NCBI GenBank assembly: GCA_024235215.1
Contig: JACKMU010000002.1
Span: forward strand, 1 to 64,000
Length of the DNA: 64,000 nt
Direction of reading: 5' to 3'
From: Chromatiaceae bacterium
Lineage (GTDB): Bacteria > Pseudomonadota > Gammaproteobacteria > Chromatiales > Chromatiaceae
Shown here: positions 54,520 to 63,771 of the stretch, piece by piece
Numbering within the stretch: position 1 is the stretch's first letter
Layout of the letters: the number at the start of each line of letters is the position of its first letter
The notes under the pieces: generated by a model
What the model saw: the letters and a program-made list of their open reading frames with translations, nothing else
What the model was told of the DNA's origin: nothing
Database searches by the model: none
Translations under genes and position numbers: made by a program

Positions 54520-54554
54520 GGGCTGAGGGCCAAGAAATTCCTGGCCCTCAGCCC
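54520..54554. terminator. Strong hairpin between convergent aminotransferase and tsaB genes
   Basis: A 13-bp perfect stem (54520-54532 with 54542-54554, 9-nt loop) lies between converging genes, its right arm overlapping the tsaB stop region. There is no T-run, so if it terminates it does so through the stem alone. Confidence 0.5.
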
Positions 54555-55243
54555 TCAACCTTCGGTCCTGGTCTCTCAGCCACCTTATCGCGCAGATAGA
54601 GCGGCAATGCCTGCTCAGCGGATACCGCCCGCCCCGCCTGCAGACCGGCTGCCCCTAACAGGGCGACATCCCAGGCACTGCAGAGCAGTTCGCCGTCGAC
54701 CGCAGCAAGCTGCTGTTGCAGGCGACCACGCAGTAGTTCGCCGTAACTGGCCCAGCCGGATCCCACCCCCACCCAGCCGTCTCCGGTGGGCAGCTCGACC
54801 CGAGCCGGTTGCGCCACCAGATCATTGCTGTGAGCAACTACCAGACCCTTCTCATCGACCAGATAACAGCCGAAATAGAGCTCCTGCATACGCGCATCAT
54901 AAGCGGGCAGCAGCTTCTTATCGCCCTGTTCTCGGTAACGGCGCTGTGCCAGCGCCGCCAGTGTGGAGACCGGGACTACCGGCAGATCTGCAGCGAACGC
55001 GGTCCCCTGAACCACCCCGGTGGCTATGCGAATGCCAGTAAATGAGCCGGGCCCACGGCCAAACGCCAACCCGTCCAACGCACTCAGCCCCAAGCCGGCC
55101 TCCGCCAACAGCTCCGCCATCATCGGAAGAATCAATTCGCTGTGTCTGCGCGGCTCCACCCGAAAGCGCAAGTAAACCTCGCCATCGAGGTAAAGCGCGG
55201 CGGAACAGGCCTCGGTTGCAGTCTCAATCGCCAGTATTTTCAT
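54548..55243 (-). CDS. tsaB: tRNA N6-threonylcarbamoyladenosine modification protein TsaB
   Basis: The protein has 231 residues. It begins MKILAIETATEACSAALY and has FGRGPGSFTGIRI, the hallmark of TsaB. It partners TsaD and TsaE in making t6A in tRNA. It lies 25 bp after the DinG-family helicase gene, on the same strand, a common order. Confidence 0.93.
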   Translation of the reverse strand: MKILAIETATEACSAALYLDGEVYLRFRVEPRRHSELILPMMAELLAEAGLGLSALDGLAFGRGPGSFTGIRIATGVVQGTAFAADLPVVPVSTLAALAQRRYREQGDKKLLPAYDARMQELYFGCYLVDEKGLVVAHSNDLVAQPARVELPTGDGWVGVGSGWASYGELLRGRLQQQLAAVDGELLCSAWDVALLGAAGLQAGRAVSAEQALPLYLRDKVAERPGPKVEG

Positions 55244-55268
55244 GCGCGCATTGTAGCCGAATCAGCAC

Positions 55269-57227
55269 TCACTCCCGATTTTTTTCAGCTGTCGGTCCCG
55301 ATCCGGGCTCGCAATCATCCGACTGGGCAAAAAAACGTACCACGTCGGCCGGATCGCGGGTGCGTGCCATCGGCGGCATACTGTCCAGGAAAGTCTGACC
55401 ATAACCGCGCTTCAGCAGTCGGCGGTCACAGATCACCAGCACACCGCGGTCCCTGACATCGCGTATCAACCGTCCAGCCCCCTGTTTCAGCGCTATCGCC
55501 GCCTGCGGCACCTGGTACTCCATGAACGGATTCCCCCCGCGCTTGCGCAGCGCACTGATGCGTGCCTGCAGTACCGGATCACCCGGTGAGGCGAACGGCA
55601 GTTTATCGATAATGACGCAGGAGAGTGCCTCCCCGCGCACATCCACCCCCTCCCAAAAGCTGGATGTCCCGAGCAGGACCGCATTGCCATGTTCCCGAAA
55701 GCGGTTCAACAGTTCCGCTTTGGGTGCACTGCCCTGCACCAGTAATGGAAACTGGATGCGTCCCTTGAGCAGTTCAGCCGCCTGGCGCAACGCCCGATGA
55801 CTGGTAAAAAGCATGAATGCGCGGCCGCGGCTCGCCTCGAGGATCGGCACCGCCTCTTCCACCACGGCCGCGGTGTAATCCGCAGCGCTGGGATCCGGTA
55901 GCCCCTTGGGGAGGTACCAGAGCGCCTGCTGGGGATAGTCAAACGGACTGCCCCAGAGCGCCGATTCCGCCTGATCCAGCCCAAGCTGTCGCTGGAAATG
56001 GCGAAAACTCTCCCCCACCGCCAGCGTAGCCGAGGTAAACACCCAGCTACCCTGGTAACGCTCCATGCGTTCCCGAAAGAGGCCGGAGATCTCCATCGGT
56101 GTCAGGTTGAGGCGAAAGCTCTGCCGCTGGGTCTCGAACCAGCGTATCTCCTCCTCCGATTCCGGTTTGGTAAGCTCGTCCAAATCGGATTCAAGCTGCT
56201 GACAACGGGCCAGGCAACTGTCCAATCCCTTGCCGCGCCCCTGGATCACCCGCAGCAGTCCGGCCAACTCTGACAGTGCCCCCCGAACCTGCTGGAGCGC
56301 TGCGAGGACGTGTTTGTTTCCTGCCAGCTCGGACCAGGGTCCACGCCGGATATCGACACCGAAGGTGAGGCGCAGATCACGCACCGCCTTCGCCATCTTG
56401 TCACACTGTGCCGCCACCTCTTTGAGATCACCCGCCTCCCTCAGGTACTCCACTTCGGTATCCTTGGCCAGATCCAGCAGCTGCCGGCCGCTGACCGAAA
56501 TGCCGAAAAAATTGCTCGCCACCTCGGGCAGTTGATGTGCCTCATCGATAATGAAACAGTCCGCCTGCGGCAGCAGATCGCCGAAACCGGCCTCTTTGAG
56601 TGAAAAGTCGGCGCATAGAAGATGGTGATTGATCACCACCAGATCCGCCTCCTGCGCGCGCCTGCGCGCCTCCTGCAAGTGACAGCTGCTGAACGAGGGA
56701 CAGTCCGCGCCCAGACAGTTGTCGCTGGTCGAGGTGACGAGCGGCCAGATCGGCGCCTCCTCCGGCAGTACGCTCAGCTCTGCGATATCACCCGCCCGGG
56801 TCTTTCCCGCCCAGCGCTGGATGCGCATCAGCTGATCGACCATCTCGCGCGACTGCAGACGCCCCTCCTCCAGCGTCAACTCCAGCCGATGGGGACAGAG
56901 GTAGTTGGCGCGCCCCTTGAGCAGCGCCACATTGGTGGGCAGTGCCAGCGCTTTGCGGATCAATGGCAGGTCACGGTGAAACAGCTGATCCTGGAGATTT
57001 TTCGTGCCGGTGGAGATAATCACCTTCTGCCCTGACAGCAGCGCCGGAACCAGGTAGGCGAAGGTCTTACCGATGCCGGTACCGGCCTCACAGATCAACA
57101 CCCCGCCCCGCTCCATCACCCGGGCGATACGCCGTGCCATCTCCTGCTGTTGCGGGCGGCTGGTAAATCCTTCTATGGTACGGGAGAGCAGGCCGTCGGG
57201 ACCCAGAATTGCGTAAGTATCATCCAT
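55269..57227 (-). CDS. DinG/YoaA-family ATP-dependent DNA helicase
   Basis: The protein has 652 residues. Walker A is CEAGTGIGKTFAYLVPA, the DEAH box is FIIDEAHQLPEV, and four cysteines in CPHRLE and DCPSFSSC with their neighbours form the probable 4Fe-4S cluster of XPD-like helicases. The C-terminus contains GAGRLIRDVRDRG. It acts in DNA repair. It is closer to YoaA in length and order than to E. coli DinG. Confidence 0.92.
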   Translation of the reverse strand: MDDTYAILGPDGLLSRTIEGFTSRPQQQEMARRIARVMERGGVLICEAGTGIGKTFAYLVPALLSGQKVIISTGTKNLQDQLFHRDLPLIRKALALPTNVALLKGRANYLCPHRLELTLEEGRLQSREMVDQLMRIQRWAGKTRAGDIAELSVLPEEAPIWPLVTSTSDNCLGADCPSFSSCHLQEARRRAQEADLVVINHHLLCADFSLKEAGFGDLLPQADCFIIDEAHQLPEVASNFFGISVSGRQLLDLAKDTEVEYLREAGDLKEVAAQCDKMAKAVRDLRLTFGVDIRRGPWSELAGNKHVLAALQQVRGALSELAGLLRVIQGRGKGLDSCLARCQQLESDLDELTKPESEEEIRWFETQRQSFRLNLTPMEISGLFRERMERYQGSWVFTSATLAVGESFRHFQRQLGLDQAESALWGSPFDYPQQALWYLPKGLPDPSAADYTAAVVEEAVPILEASRGRAFMLFTSHRALRQAAELLKGRIQFPLLVQGSAPKAELLNRFREHGNAVLLGTSSFWEGVDVRGEALSCVIIDKLPFASPGDPVLQARISALRKRGGNPFMEYQVPQAAIALKQGAGRLIRDVRDRGVLVICDRRLLKRGYGQTFLDSMPPMARTRDPADVVRFFAQSDDCEPGSGPTAEKNRE

Positions 57228-57256
57228 CCCCGATCGCGCGCGCCACCCGCATCAAG

Positions 57257-57751
57257 TCAGGACTGATTGTCCCAGAGCTCCGGATTCAGGCCGCCGTCGC
57301 GCGCCCAGACCAGCTGCCCGATAATCTTGAAGCGAGCCACCGACAGCGCACCCCGTTTGGCCCGGCTGCTGCTCGACTTCGTCACATACTCGAGCAGTTC
57401 TTCCCGTTCCGCCTCATAGATCTCGTAGGACTCATACTCTTCGTCCATCAGCACCAGCAGTACCGAATCCCACGCCTGATCGACATTGATCTGACCGATA
57501 CGCTGTCCGGATTTGCTTTCGTCAAATATGGTCCGGCTCTTGATCTGGATCTGCTTGTTTTTGCGCGCTGGATCAATCGCATCGATGCCGCTGACGCTTC
57601 CCTCTGCGCGGGTCAGGGAAAGCAGCCGTACCGCATCGTGCAGCGCGATCTCATTGCTGATACCGGGAAGCGGCTTGCCCATGGTGCGCCGATACTCGGC
57701 CGCCAGTCGTCGTGCCTGGCCGATCAGTTTATCTTCGGCATAGACACTCAC
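57257..57751 (-). CDS. DUF6998-like small protein
   Basis: The protein has 164 residues, with a GTG start. The stretch ISNEIALHDAVRLLSLTRAEGS and the later KQIQIKSRT and DSVLLVLMDEEYE give an endonuclease-like alpha/beta pattern (an acidic residue followed by QIK). I do not know a tested function. It lies 29 bp upstream of the helicase gene and is probably co-transcribed, which hints at DNA or RNA metabolism. The 253 bp upstream hold no gene. Confidence 0.65.
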   Translation of the reverse strand: MSVYAEDKLIGQARRLAAEYRRTMGKPLPGISNEIALHDAVRLLSLTRAEGSVSGIDAIDPARKNKQIQIKSRTIFDESKSGQRIGQINVDQAWDSVLLVLMDEEYESYEIYEAEREELLEYVTKSSSSRAKRGALSVARFKIIGQLVWARDGGLNPELWDNQS

Positions 57752-58004
57752 GCCTGGACGATACTCCTGAAAACCGGTCGATAAGGGTATGTAACCTACT
57801 TAAAGAGATGCCGAACATTGCCGTCCTGGCATGACCAGCAAACGAAATCCGCAAAGTGCGATTTTCGATTTTTTCCAATTCCGATCGCATTCCGCTGACG
57901 AAAAAGGCGGTACATCCATGTTCCATGAGAAGCTGCTGGTGGAATCAGCGCTCCTTCAAGGAGTTTAAATTATATAGTTTAGAGCCTGGCGGCACAGACT
58001 ACAA

Positions 58005-58598
58005 TCATCGTGCCAACCGCTCCGCCTGCTGCGCACCCGCACGATCACCCAACGCTTCACGCGCGCGTGCGATCAGCTGCCAGTTGTTGCGTCGCAGCAG
58101 GGTATCATCCGGCGCCAGCGAATTCGACTTTTCCGCCAGGTCGGCAGCCAGCTGATAACGCTGCTGCGTCAGCCTCAGTGCAGCCAGCTGGTGCCACAAC
58201 CGAGCGTTGCGCGGCTCGATTCGCAGTGCCCGCTCGAGGGTTGCCGCGGCTGCGGAGAGATCTCCTCCTTGCTGCTGTCTGCCAGCGCTGGAGAGCAGCG
58301 CGATCACCGCCGGGTTGTCGGAGCGCAGCGGCAAAGCCGATCGATCGCGCGGAGATACGCCGACTTCAGGTGCACTGGAGCCGCTGGATGGATAGGCGAA
58401 GAGCTCCGTACCCTCCGCTTCCCGCGCTGGATAGGTCGAAATCTCAGCCGGTGCACTCGGCTTCCCCCGATCCCCGCCGATCGCCTCTACCGGAATACCC
58501 CGATCCACCGGCGCGGGTGGTCCGCGCCGCACGGCGGTTGAACATCCAGACAACAGCAACAAAGTGCCAAGTGAAACCACAACCAGAATATCTCTCAT
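58005..58598 (-). CDS. TPR-containing lipoprotein of the PBP1b locus
   Basis: The protein has 197 residues. The lipobox is TLLLLSGCST (C19). A low-complexity Pro/Ser/Gly linker leads to TPR-like repeats in the C-terminal half (RALRIEPRNARLWHQLAALRL). The start overlaps the mrcB stop (ATGA), so it is translated together with the penicillin-binding protein. An LpoB-like or CpoB-like activator role is possible by context only. Confidence 0.82.
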   Translation of the reverse strand: MRDILVVVSLGTLLLLSGCSTAVRRGPPAPVDRGIPVEAIGGDRGKPSAPAEISTYPAREAEGTELFAYPSSGSSAPEVGVSPRDRSALPLRSDNPAVIALLSSAGRQQQGGDLSAAAATLERALRIEPRNARLWHQLAALRLTQQRYQLAADLAEKSNSLAPDDTLLRRNNWQLIARAREALGDRAGAQQAERLAR

Positions 58599-60979
58599 TC
58601 GAACAGACCTCGAAAAAAGTTGCCAATGCCCTGCCCCGTCTCATTGATACAGGATGAGCGGGTCACCGGAGCTGACCCCCTGAGATAGGGCAGCAGCACC
58701 GCGTTGGTGCAGTGCTCATCCGCCAGCAGACCCGATTCCGCATCCACCCAGATCTGCTCCACCGAGGTGGGTGCCGGCAGGTTGAGCGGATCAGGATTGA
58801 ACCGGCGCATCAGATCGCCCCACACCTGCATCGCTCCCTGAGCGCCACTCAGCCCGGCAGGCGAGTTGTCGTCCCGGCCTATCCAGACCACAGCCACCCG
58901 GTCATTGTCAAAACCGGCAAACCAGCTGTCTCTGAGTTCGTCGGTCGTGCCGGTCTTGCCGGCCAGATTCAGATACGCGGGCAGGAATGCGGACAAACCG
59001 CGGGCAGTACCGGAACTGACCACCTCCTGCAGATTCCTGTTCAGCAGGTAGACCGGTCCCTGATCCACCGCCTGCCGCACGGTCAGCGGGTATCGTTGCA
59101 GCACGCTCCCCCCCTTTGACTGAACCTCACGAATCGCCCGCAGCGGTGAGTGGAAGCCTCCCGCGGCAAATGTCTGGTAGATCTGGGCCACCTCCAGCGG
59201 AGAGAGCGAGAGTGCACCCAGCAGCAGCGCAGGCACCTGCTCGACCTGACGCGTGATACCGATATCCTCCAGCAGACCAGCCACCCGTGCCACCCCCAGC
59301 TCCATGCCCAGGTTGACCGTGGCGAGATTGTACGAGTGACTCAACGACTGCAGTAAAGTGACCGATCCGTGGCTCTTGTGGTCGTAATTCTGCGGCGTCC
59401 AGCGTTTACCGCCAGCCAGTCGCATGGTGACCGGTTTGTCTTCGATGCGGCTGGTCAGGGTATAACGCCGCGGTTGCATCAGCGCGCCCAGGTAGACTAC
59501 CGGTTTGATCAGGGAACCGATGGGTCGCACCGCGTCCAGCGCCCGGTTGAATCCTGCATAACCCGGATCGCGCCCACCCACCACCGCCAGCACTTCACCG
59601 CTGCCGGCTGCAACCACCACTACCGCCCCCTCCAACTTTCCACTCGGAAGCCGGTTGCGTTTCTCCAGTAGAGCAAGGCGGCTGGAGAGCGCTTTTTCCG
59701 ACTGTTCCTGTATCCAGGGGTCCAGCGTGGTGAATATGCGCAGCCCTTCGGAGGTCAGATCTTCCTCGCGATAGTCGCTCTGCAACTGGCGCCACACCAA
59801 TGCAAGCAGCGTCGGGTAGCGTGCCTCTCCACCGCTTCCGGGCTTGCCGACTCCAAGCGGTGCCTTGACCGCCTGCTGCAGCTGCTGCTCGCTGATCGCC
59901 CCCTCCTGCTGCATCAACTGCAGCACCAGATCACGCCGTTGTTGCGCGCGCTCCGGATGGCGCCTGGGGTCGTACAGTGAAGGGCCGCGAATCAAACCCA
60001 CCAGAAGCGCCAGACGCGGCAGGTCGAGTTCCTCCAGTGGCCGGTTGAAGTAGAAGCGACTGGCCAGTCCGAAGCCGTGAATCGCACGGTTTCCATCCTG
60101 TCCCAGGTAGATCTCATTGGCGTAAGCGGTCAGAATCTCGTCCTTGCCATAGCGCGCATCCAGCAGCAACGCCATCGCCGCCTCGTTCACTTTGCGCCAG
60201 AGGGTTCGCTTGCGGCTCAGGTAGAGGTTCTTGATCAACTGTTGGGTCAGTGTGCTCCCCCCCTGTACCACGCCACCAGCGCGAAGATTCGCCCAGACGG
60301 CGCGCAGGATCGCTTTTGGATCGACGCCGTGATGGCTGTAGAACGAACGGTCTTCGACTGCCAGCACGCCTTTCACCAGCGACTCCGGAAGCTGTTCCCG
60401 GGAGAGCAGAACCCGGTCTTCATTATGCGCGGGGTAAAGGCTCCCCACCTCCGGCGCATCCAGCCTCACCAGGGCCAGCGGCGCTCCGCCCGTACCGGAG
60501 AGCCGTGCCAGCCGGTCTCCCTCGAAACGCAGATCGAGATAGTGCTCCGGTTCAGTCCCGTCCCAGAACTGAAACGGACGTGTACGGATCAGAAAGCGAC
60601 TGTTGTTGCGCGACCATGTGGCTTGCGCATCGGGATGCCGGACTTTACGGTAGCCCAGACGGTCCAGCTCCGCGACCAGCTGCTCCGGGCTGATGCTGGC
60701 GCCGGCATACAGCTCCAACGGGCGGCCGTAAACGCGTGCAGGCACGGCCCAGCGCTTGCCATCGAACTTCATCCGGACCAGATTGTCGAGATAGAGCAGA
60801 TAGACCCCAAGCACCAATACGAAGAGAAAAGCCAACGCCAGCAGCCGCGTTGACCAGCGATAGCCGACGCGTTCTCCTGGGCCGTTCTTACGCTTTGCGG
60901 GGCTCCGCTTGGATGCCGGTCTGGAGGTTTGCCTGCCGGCGGTACGCGCTGTTTTCGAACCTTTGCTCGCTCTAACCAT
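58595..60979 (-). CDS. mrcB: Penicillin-binding protein 1b
   Basis: The protein has 794 residues. A basic cytoplasmic tail, one membrane helix (about 43-65) and the UB2H-like region precede the GT51 glycosyltransferase (EDRSFYSHHGVDP, GGSTLTQQL) and the transpeptidase (SLIKP as SxxK, SYN as SxN, KTGTT). It polymerises and cross-links peptidoglycan. It is flanked by the TPR lipoprotein and an L,D-transpeptidase gene. Confidence 0.95.
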   Translation of the reverse strand: MVRASKGSKTARTAGRQTSRPASKRSPAKRKNGPGERVGYRWSTRLLALAFLFVLVLGVYLLYLDNLVRMKFDGKRWAVPARVYGRPLELYAGASISPEQLVAELDRLGYRKVRHPDAQATWSRNNSRFLIRTRPFQFWDGTEPEHYLDLRFEGDRLARLSGTGGAPLALVRLDAPEVGSLYPAHNEDRVLLSREQLPESLVKGVLAVEDRSFYSHHGVDPKAILRAVWANLRAGGVVQGGSTLTQQLIKNLYLSRKRTLWRKVNEAAMALLLDARYGKDEILTAYANEIYLGQDGNRAIHGFGLASRFYFNRPLEELDLPRLALLVGLIRGPSLYDPRRHPERAQQRRDLVLQLMQQEGAISEQQLQQAVKAPLGVGKPGSGGEARYPTLLALVWRQLQSDYREEDLTSEGLRIFTTLDPWIQEQSEKALSSRLALLEKRNRLPSGKLEGAVVVVAAGSGEVLAVVGGRDPGYAGFNRALDAVRPIGSLIKPVVYLGALMQPRRYTLTSRIEDKPVTMRLAGGKRWTPQNYDHKSHGSVTLLQSLSHSYNLATVNLGMELGVARVAGLLEDIGITRQVEQVPALLLGALSLSPLEVAQIYQTFAAGGFHSPLRAIREVQSKGGSVLQRYPLTVRQAVDQGPVYLLNRNLQEVVSSGTARGLSAFLPAYLNLAGKTGTTDELRDSWFAGFDNDRVAVVWIGRDDNSPAGLSGAQGAMQVWGDLMRRFNPDPLNLPAPTSVEQIWVDAESGLLADEHCTNAVLLPYLRGSAPVTRSSCINETGQGIGNFFRGLFE

Positions 60980-60984
60980 CGGTA

Positions 60985-61683
60985 TTACTGCCGCCGTTGA
61001 AAGTTGCGCATCTCCTGTGAAATATCGCGGTACAGACCGTCGATCCAGTCAGGTCTGTTGCGCAGCAGCGACTCGTCGGAATAGATACGAAAATCAATCG
61101 GTGAGACAAGCAAGCGTATGTGCTCTGTTCCGAGTAACGCAGCGAGCACGAATAGCTCCTCTATCGCGCGGTCGCCGATCGCGAGGCAACCGCTTGAAAC
61201 CTGGTCACCATGGATGAAAATATCGCCGCCCAGCCGACGACGTCCGTCCCGCTTTGCCATCGCGCGATCAAAAGCGTTGGGGTAATCGACTTTCAGCGAC
61301 AAATGAAAACTGCTGTTGGGGTTGAGCCGGGTAACACGGTAGCTCCCCTCTGGAACCTGGCGGTCGCCCTCTTTCAGTTTCGGCCCCAGGCGGCCACTCA
61401 TCCCCTTGATCCGGTAGTCTCGAATATAGTGCCAACGCTCCCCGGAGCGGGCCCACAGCTCCAGACGACGGGTCTCCTTGATCGCCACCAGTTGCAGTTC
61501 CTGCGGTGGCCAATCGACCCCGGTGAATTGAAACAGGGGGAGGAGCCTGCTCTCCACCTTGTCCCGATACCTCTCCACCACCCGGGCAATCGCTTCAGCA
61601 TCAGAATCCACCCCGGCCGCCAAACCGCATACGGAACTGAGGAGCAGAAACAGCAATAGCAGGGAGCAGCCTACTCGTTGCAT
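60985..61683 (-). CDS. L,D-transpeptidase-family (YkuD) protein
   Basis: The protein has 232 residues from the ATG at 61683; a GTG seven codons upstream is possible. A signal peptide (CSLLLLFLLLSSVCGLAAG) is followed by a YkuD catalytic domain with the motif IFIHGDQVSSGCLAIGD, where the conserved HxG...S-x-G-C is intact. It may crosslink peptidoglycan or attach lipoprotein. It precedes mrcB by 5 bp. Confidence 0.88.
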   Translation of the reverse strand: MQRVGCSLLLLFLLLSSVCGLAAGVDSDAEAIARVVERYRDKVESRLLPLFQFTGVDWPPQELQLVAIKETRRLELWARSGERWHYIRDYRIKGMSGRLGPKLKEGDRQVPEGSYRVTRLNPNSSFHLSLKVDYPNAFDRAMAKRDGRRRLGGDIFIHGDQVSSGCLAIGDRAIEELFVLAALLGTEHIRLLVSPIDFRIYSDESLLRNRPDWIDGLYRDISQEMRNFQRRQ

Positions 61684-62033
61684 AGCGCCAACTCGATAAC
61701 GCACTGCTGGGCAGTCGTAATATCAATTCGATTGGTAATCTTCGGTATCCTTTTATAGATTGCTAGGCTAGCCGGTACCACAGTCGTGTGGTGCTCGTCG
61801 GAAAATCCTGCGGTTTTCGCACCCCGACTCCACCGGAGGGAAGATTCTAACGGATATCGACTTCACTTTGCATAGACAAAGGGTTACTGTCTACACAGAT
61901 TTCTGATTGATCATTCTGCCGCAACCCGATCCTGTCACATGCCAGGGTCGGGGTCGCTCCGCAATGGCAGTCGAGGAGCCAGTCAGAAAGAGCATTGCTC
62001 CAATTGCAGGATAAATCGGGGTAGCCAGAAACA
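61684..62033. promoter_or_regulatory. Divergent gap between the L,D-transpeptidase and korA genes
   Basis: About 350 bp show no coding frame. A small perfect hairpin ACCACA-GTCG-TGTGGT lies at 61778-61793. Promoters for both directions should be here, but I cannot pick out boxes reliably. Confidence 0.35.
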
Positions 62034-63770
62034 ATGAGCAGCAGAGATCCGAACCACCCATCCCCCACCCTCTCAGTCGCGATCACCGGTTCCGGTGGCA
62101 GCGGCGTGGTCACCGCCGGGCAGATGCTACTGATGGCAGTGGCTGATGCCGGACTCTACGGATTGATGGGGCGCTCTGCGGGACCGCAGATTCGCGGCGG
62201 CGAGTCTGCGGTGATGCTGCGTACCGGTGACCACCAGATCGACTGTCTGGACGACCATTTCGACATCCTGATCGCGCTCGACTGGCTCAACGTGAACCGC
62301 TTCGCTGAGGAGATCCCGCTCACCCCGGAGAGCCTGATCGTCTGCGATCCGGAATCGGGCACGGTACCCGAGGCGATCGCCCACCAAGGTGCCCGGGTGA
62401 TGGCCCTGCCGCTCAATGCATTGGCCAAAGGAGTCACCGAGGGTCGCGTCAACATGGTGGCACTGGGCGTGATCGCGGAGCTGCTGGGGCTACCCCGGCA
62501 GACGATGCTCTCCGTCGTGGACAAGGCGCTCAAACGCAAGGGTGCGGGGGTGATCGACAGCGCACATCAATGCATCAACAGTGGATTCGACCAACCAAAA
62601 TCACTCCAGCTGCGCAGCAAACTGCCTACCATCAGCGTACCACCCCCCCGCTGGAACATCAGCGGTAACGAGGCAAGCGGCATTGGCGCGCTGCGCGGTG
62701 GTATAAGATTTGTCGCCGCCTATCCGATCACTCCGGCCACAGAGATGCTGGAGTGGCTGGCGCCGAATCTGGAGAAGCTGGGTGGTGCGCTGCTGCAGGC
62801 CGAAGATGAACTCGCCTCGATCAACATGATCATCGGCGGCTCCTTTGGCGGCATCCCCTCGCTGACCGCCACTTCCGGTCCCGGCCTCAGCCTGATGATG
62901 GAGGGGCTGGGTCTGGCGGTGACCAGCGAAACACCGGTGGTGGTGGCCAACGTGATGCGCGGTGGTCCCTCCACTGGTATTCCCACCAAATCCGAACAGT
63001 CCGACCTGAACATCGCGCTCTACGGATTTCACGGCGACGCACCGCATCTGGTACTCGGTGCGCTCGATATTCGCGACTGCGCCTTCACCACCGAGTGGGC
63101 GGTGCGTCTGAGCGAGGAGTTGCAGACGGTGGCGATCGTGCTTTCCGATCAGTCCCAGGGTCAGGCACGCAGCGTCATCGATCCCCCTCCAGCAGCACCG
63201 GCAGGTCACGGACGCAAACTGGCGCAGGCCAACGAGGGAGACTACCTGCGCTACCGTCTCGATCCTGAGGATGGCATCTCACCGATGGCGATTCCCGGAA
63301 CCGAAGGGTGTCTCTATACCGCCGACGGTCTGGAACACAACGAGCGGGGTACCCCTTCCAGTATGCCGAGAGACCATCAGCGTCAGTTGGACAAACGGTT
63401 GCGCAAGTTGGTCAATCTCGACAGCGGACCGTCGTGGGCCGAGATTCGCGGCAGTGGAGAGAACTGCATCATCACCTGGGGCTCCTCTTCAGGTGCGGCG
63501 TTCGAGGCCGCCAACCGGCTCGCTCGGCTGGGGAGAGCGACGCGGGTGATCGCCATCCGCCTGCTCAGTCCGCTGCCGGAAAATCGCCTTTTCGAAGCGC
63601 TGGCCGGCGCCACACGGGTGCTCACCGTAGAGCAAAATCACGGTGGTCAACTGTATCACTATCTGCATGCGTTACGACTGCTTCCCGATTCGGCACGGAT
63701 GCTGGCACGTCCCGGTCCGTTGCCTATCCGCCCGGGAGAGATCATTCAAACTATGCTGGAGCAGTACTGA
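62034..63770 (+). CDS. korA: 2-oxoglutarate:ferredoxin oxidoreductase alpha subunit, fused gamma-alpha type
   Basis: The protein has 578 residues. The N-terminal gamma domain begins LSVAITGSGGSGVVTAGQML; the alpha domain carries GGIRFVAAYPITPATEMLEW and EDELASINMIIGGSFGG. The fused layout matches KorA-type subunits. It oxidatively decarboxylates 2-oxoacids to CoA thioesters, or runs in reverse in the reductive TCA cycle, using ferredoxin. The stop is followed after 1 bp by the beta-subunit start. Confidence 0.92.
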   Translation: MSSRDPNHPSPTLSVAITGSGGSGVVTAGQMLLMAVADAGLYGLMGRSAGPQIRGGESAVMLRTGDHQIDCLDDHFDILIALDWLNVNRFAEEIPLTPESLIVCDPESGTVPEAIAHQGARVMALPLNALAKGVTEGRVNMVALGVIAELLGLPRQTMLSVVDKALKRKGAGVIDSAHQCINSGFDQPKSLQLRSKLPTISVPPPRWNISGNEASGIGALRGGIRFVAAYPITPATEMLEWLAPNLEKLGGALLQAEDELASINMIIGGSFGGIPSLTATSGPGLSLMMEGLGLAVTSETPVVVANVMRGGPSTGIPTKSEQSDLNIALYGFHGDAPHLVLGALDIRDCAFTTEWAVRLSEELQTVAIVLSDQSQGQARSVIDPPPAAPAGHGRKLAQANEGDYLRYRLDPEDGISPMAIPGTEGCLYTADGLEHNERGTPSSMPRDHQRQLDKRLRKLVNLDSGPSWAEIRGSGENCIITWGSSSGAAFEAANRLARLGRATRVIAIRLLSPLPENRLFEALAGATRVLTVEQNHGGQLYHYLHALRLLPDSARMLARPGPLPIRPGEIIQTMLEQY

Positions 63771-63771
63771 G

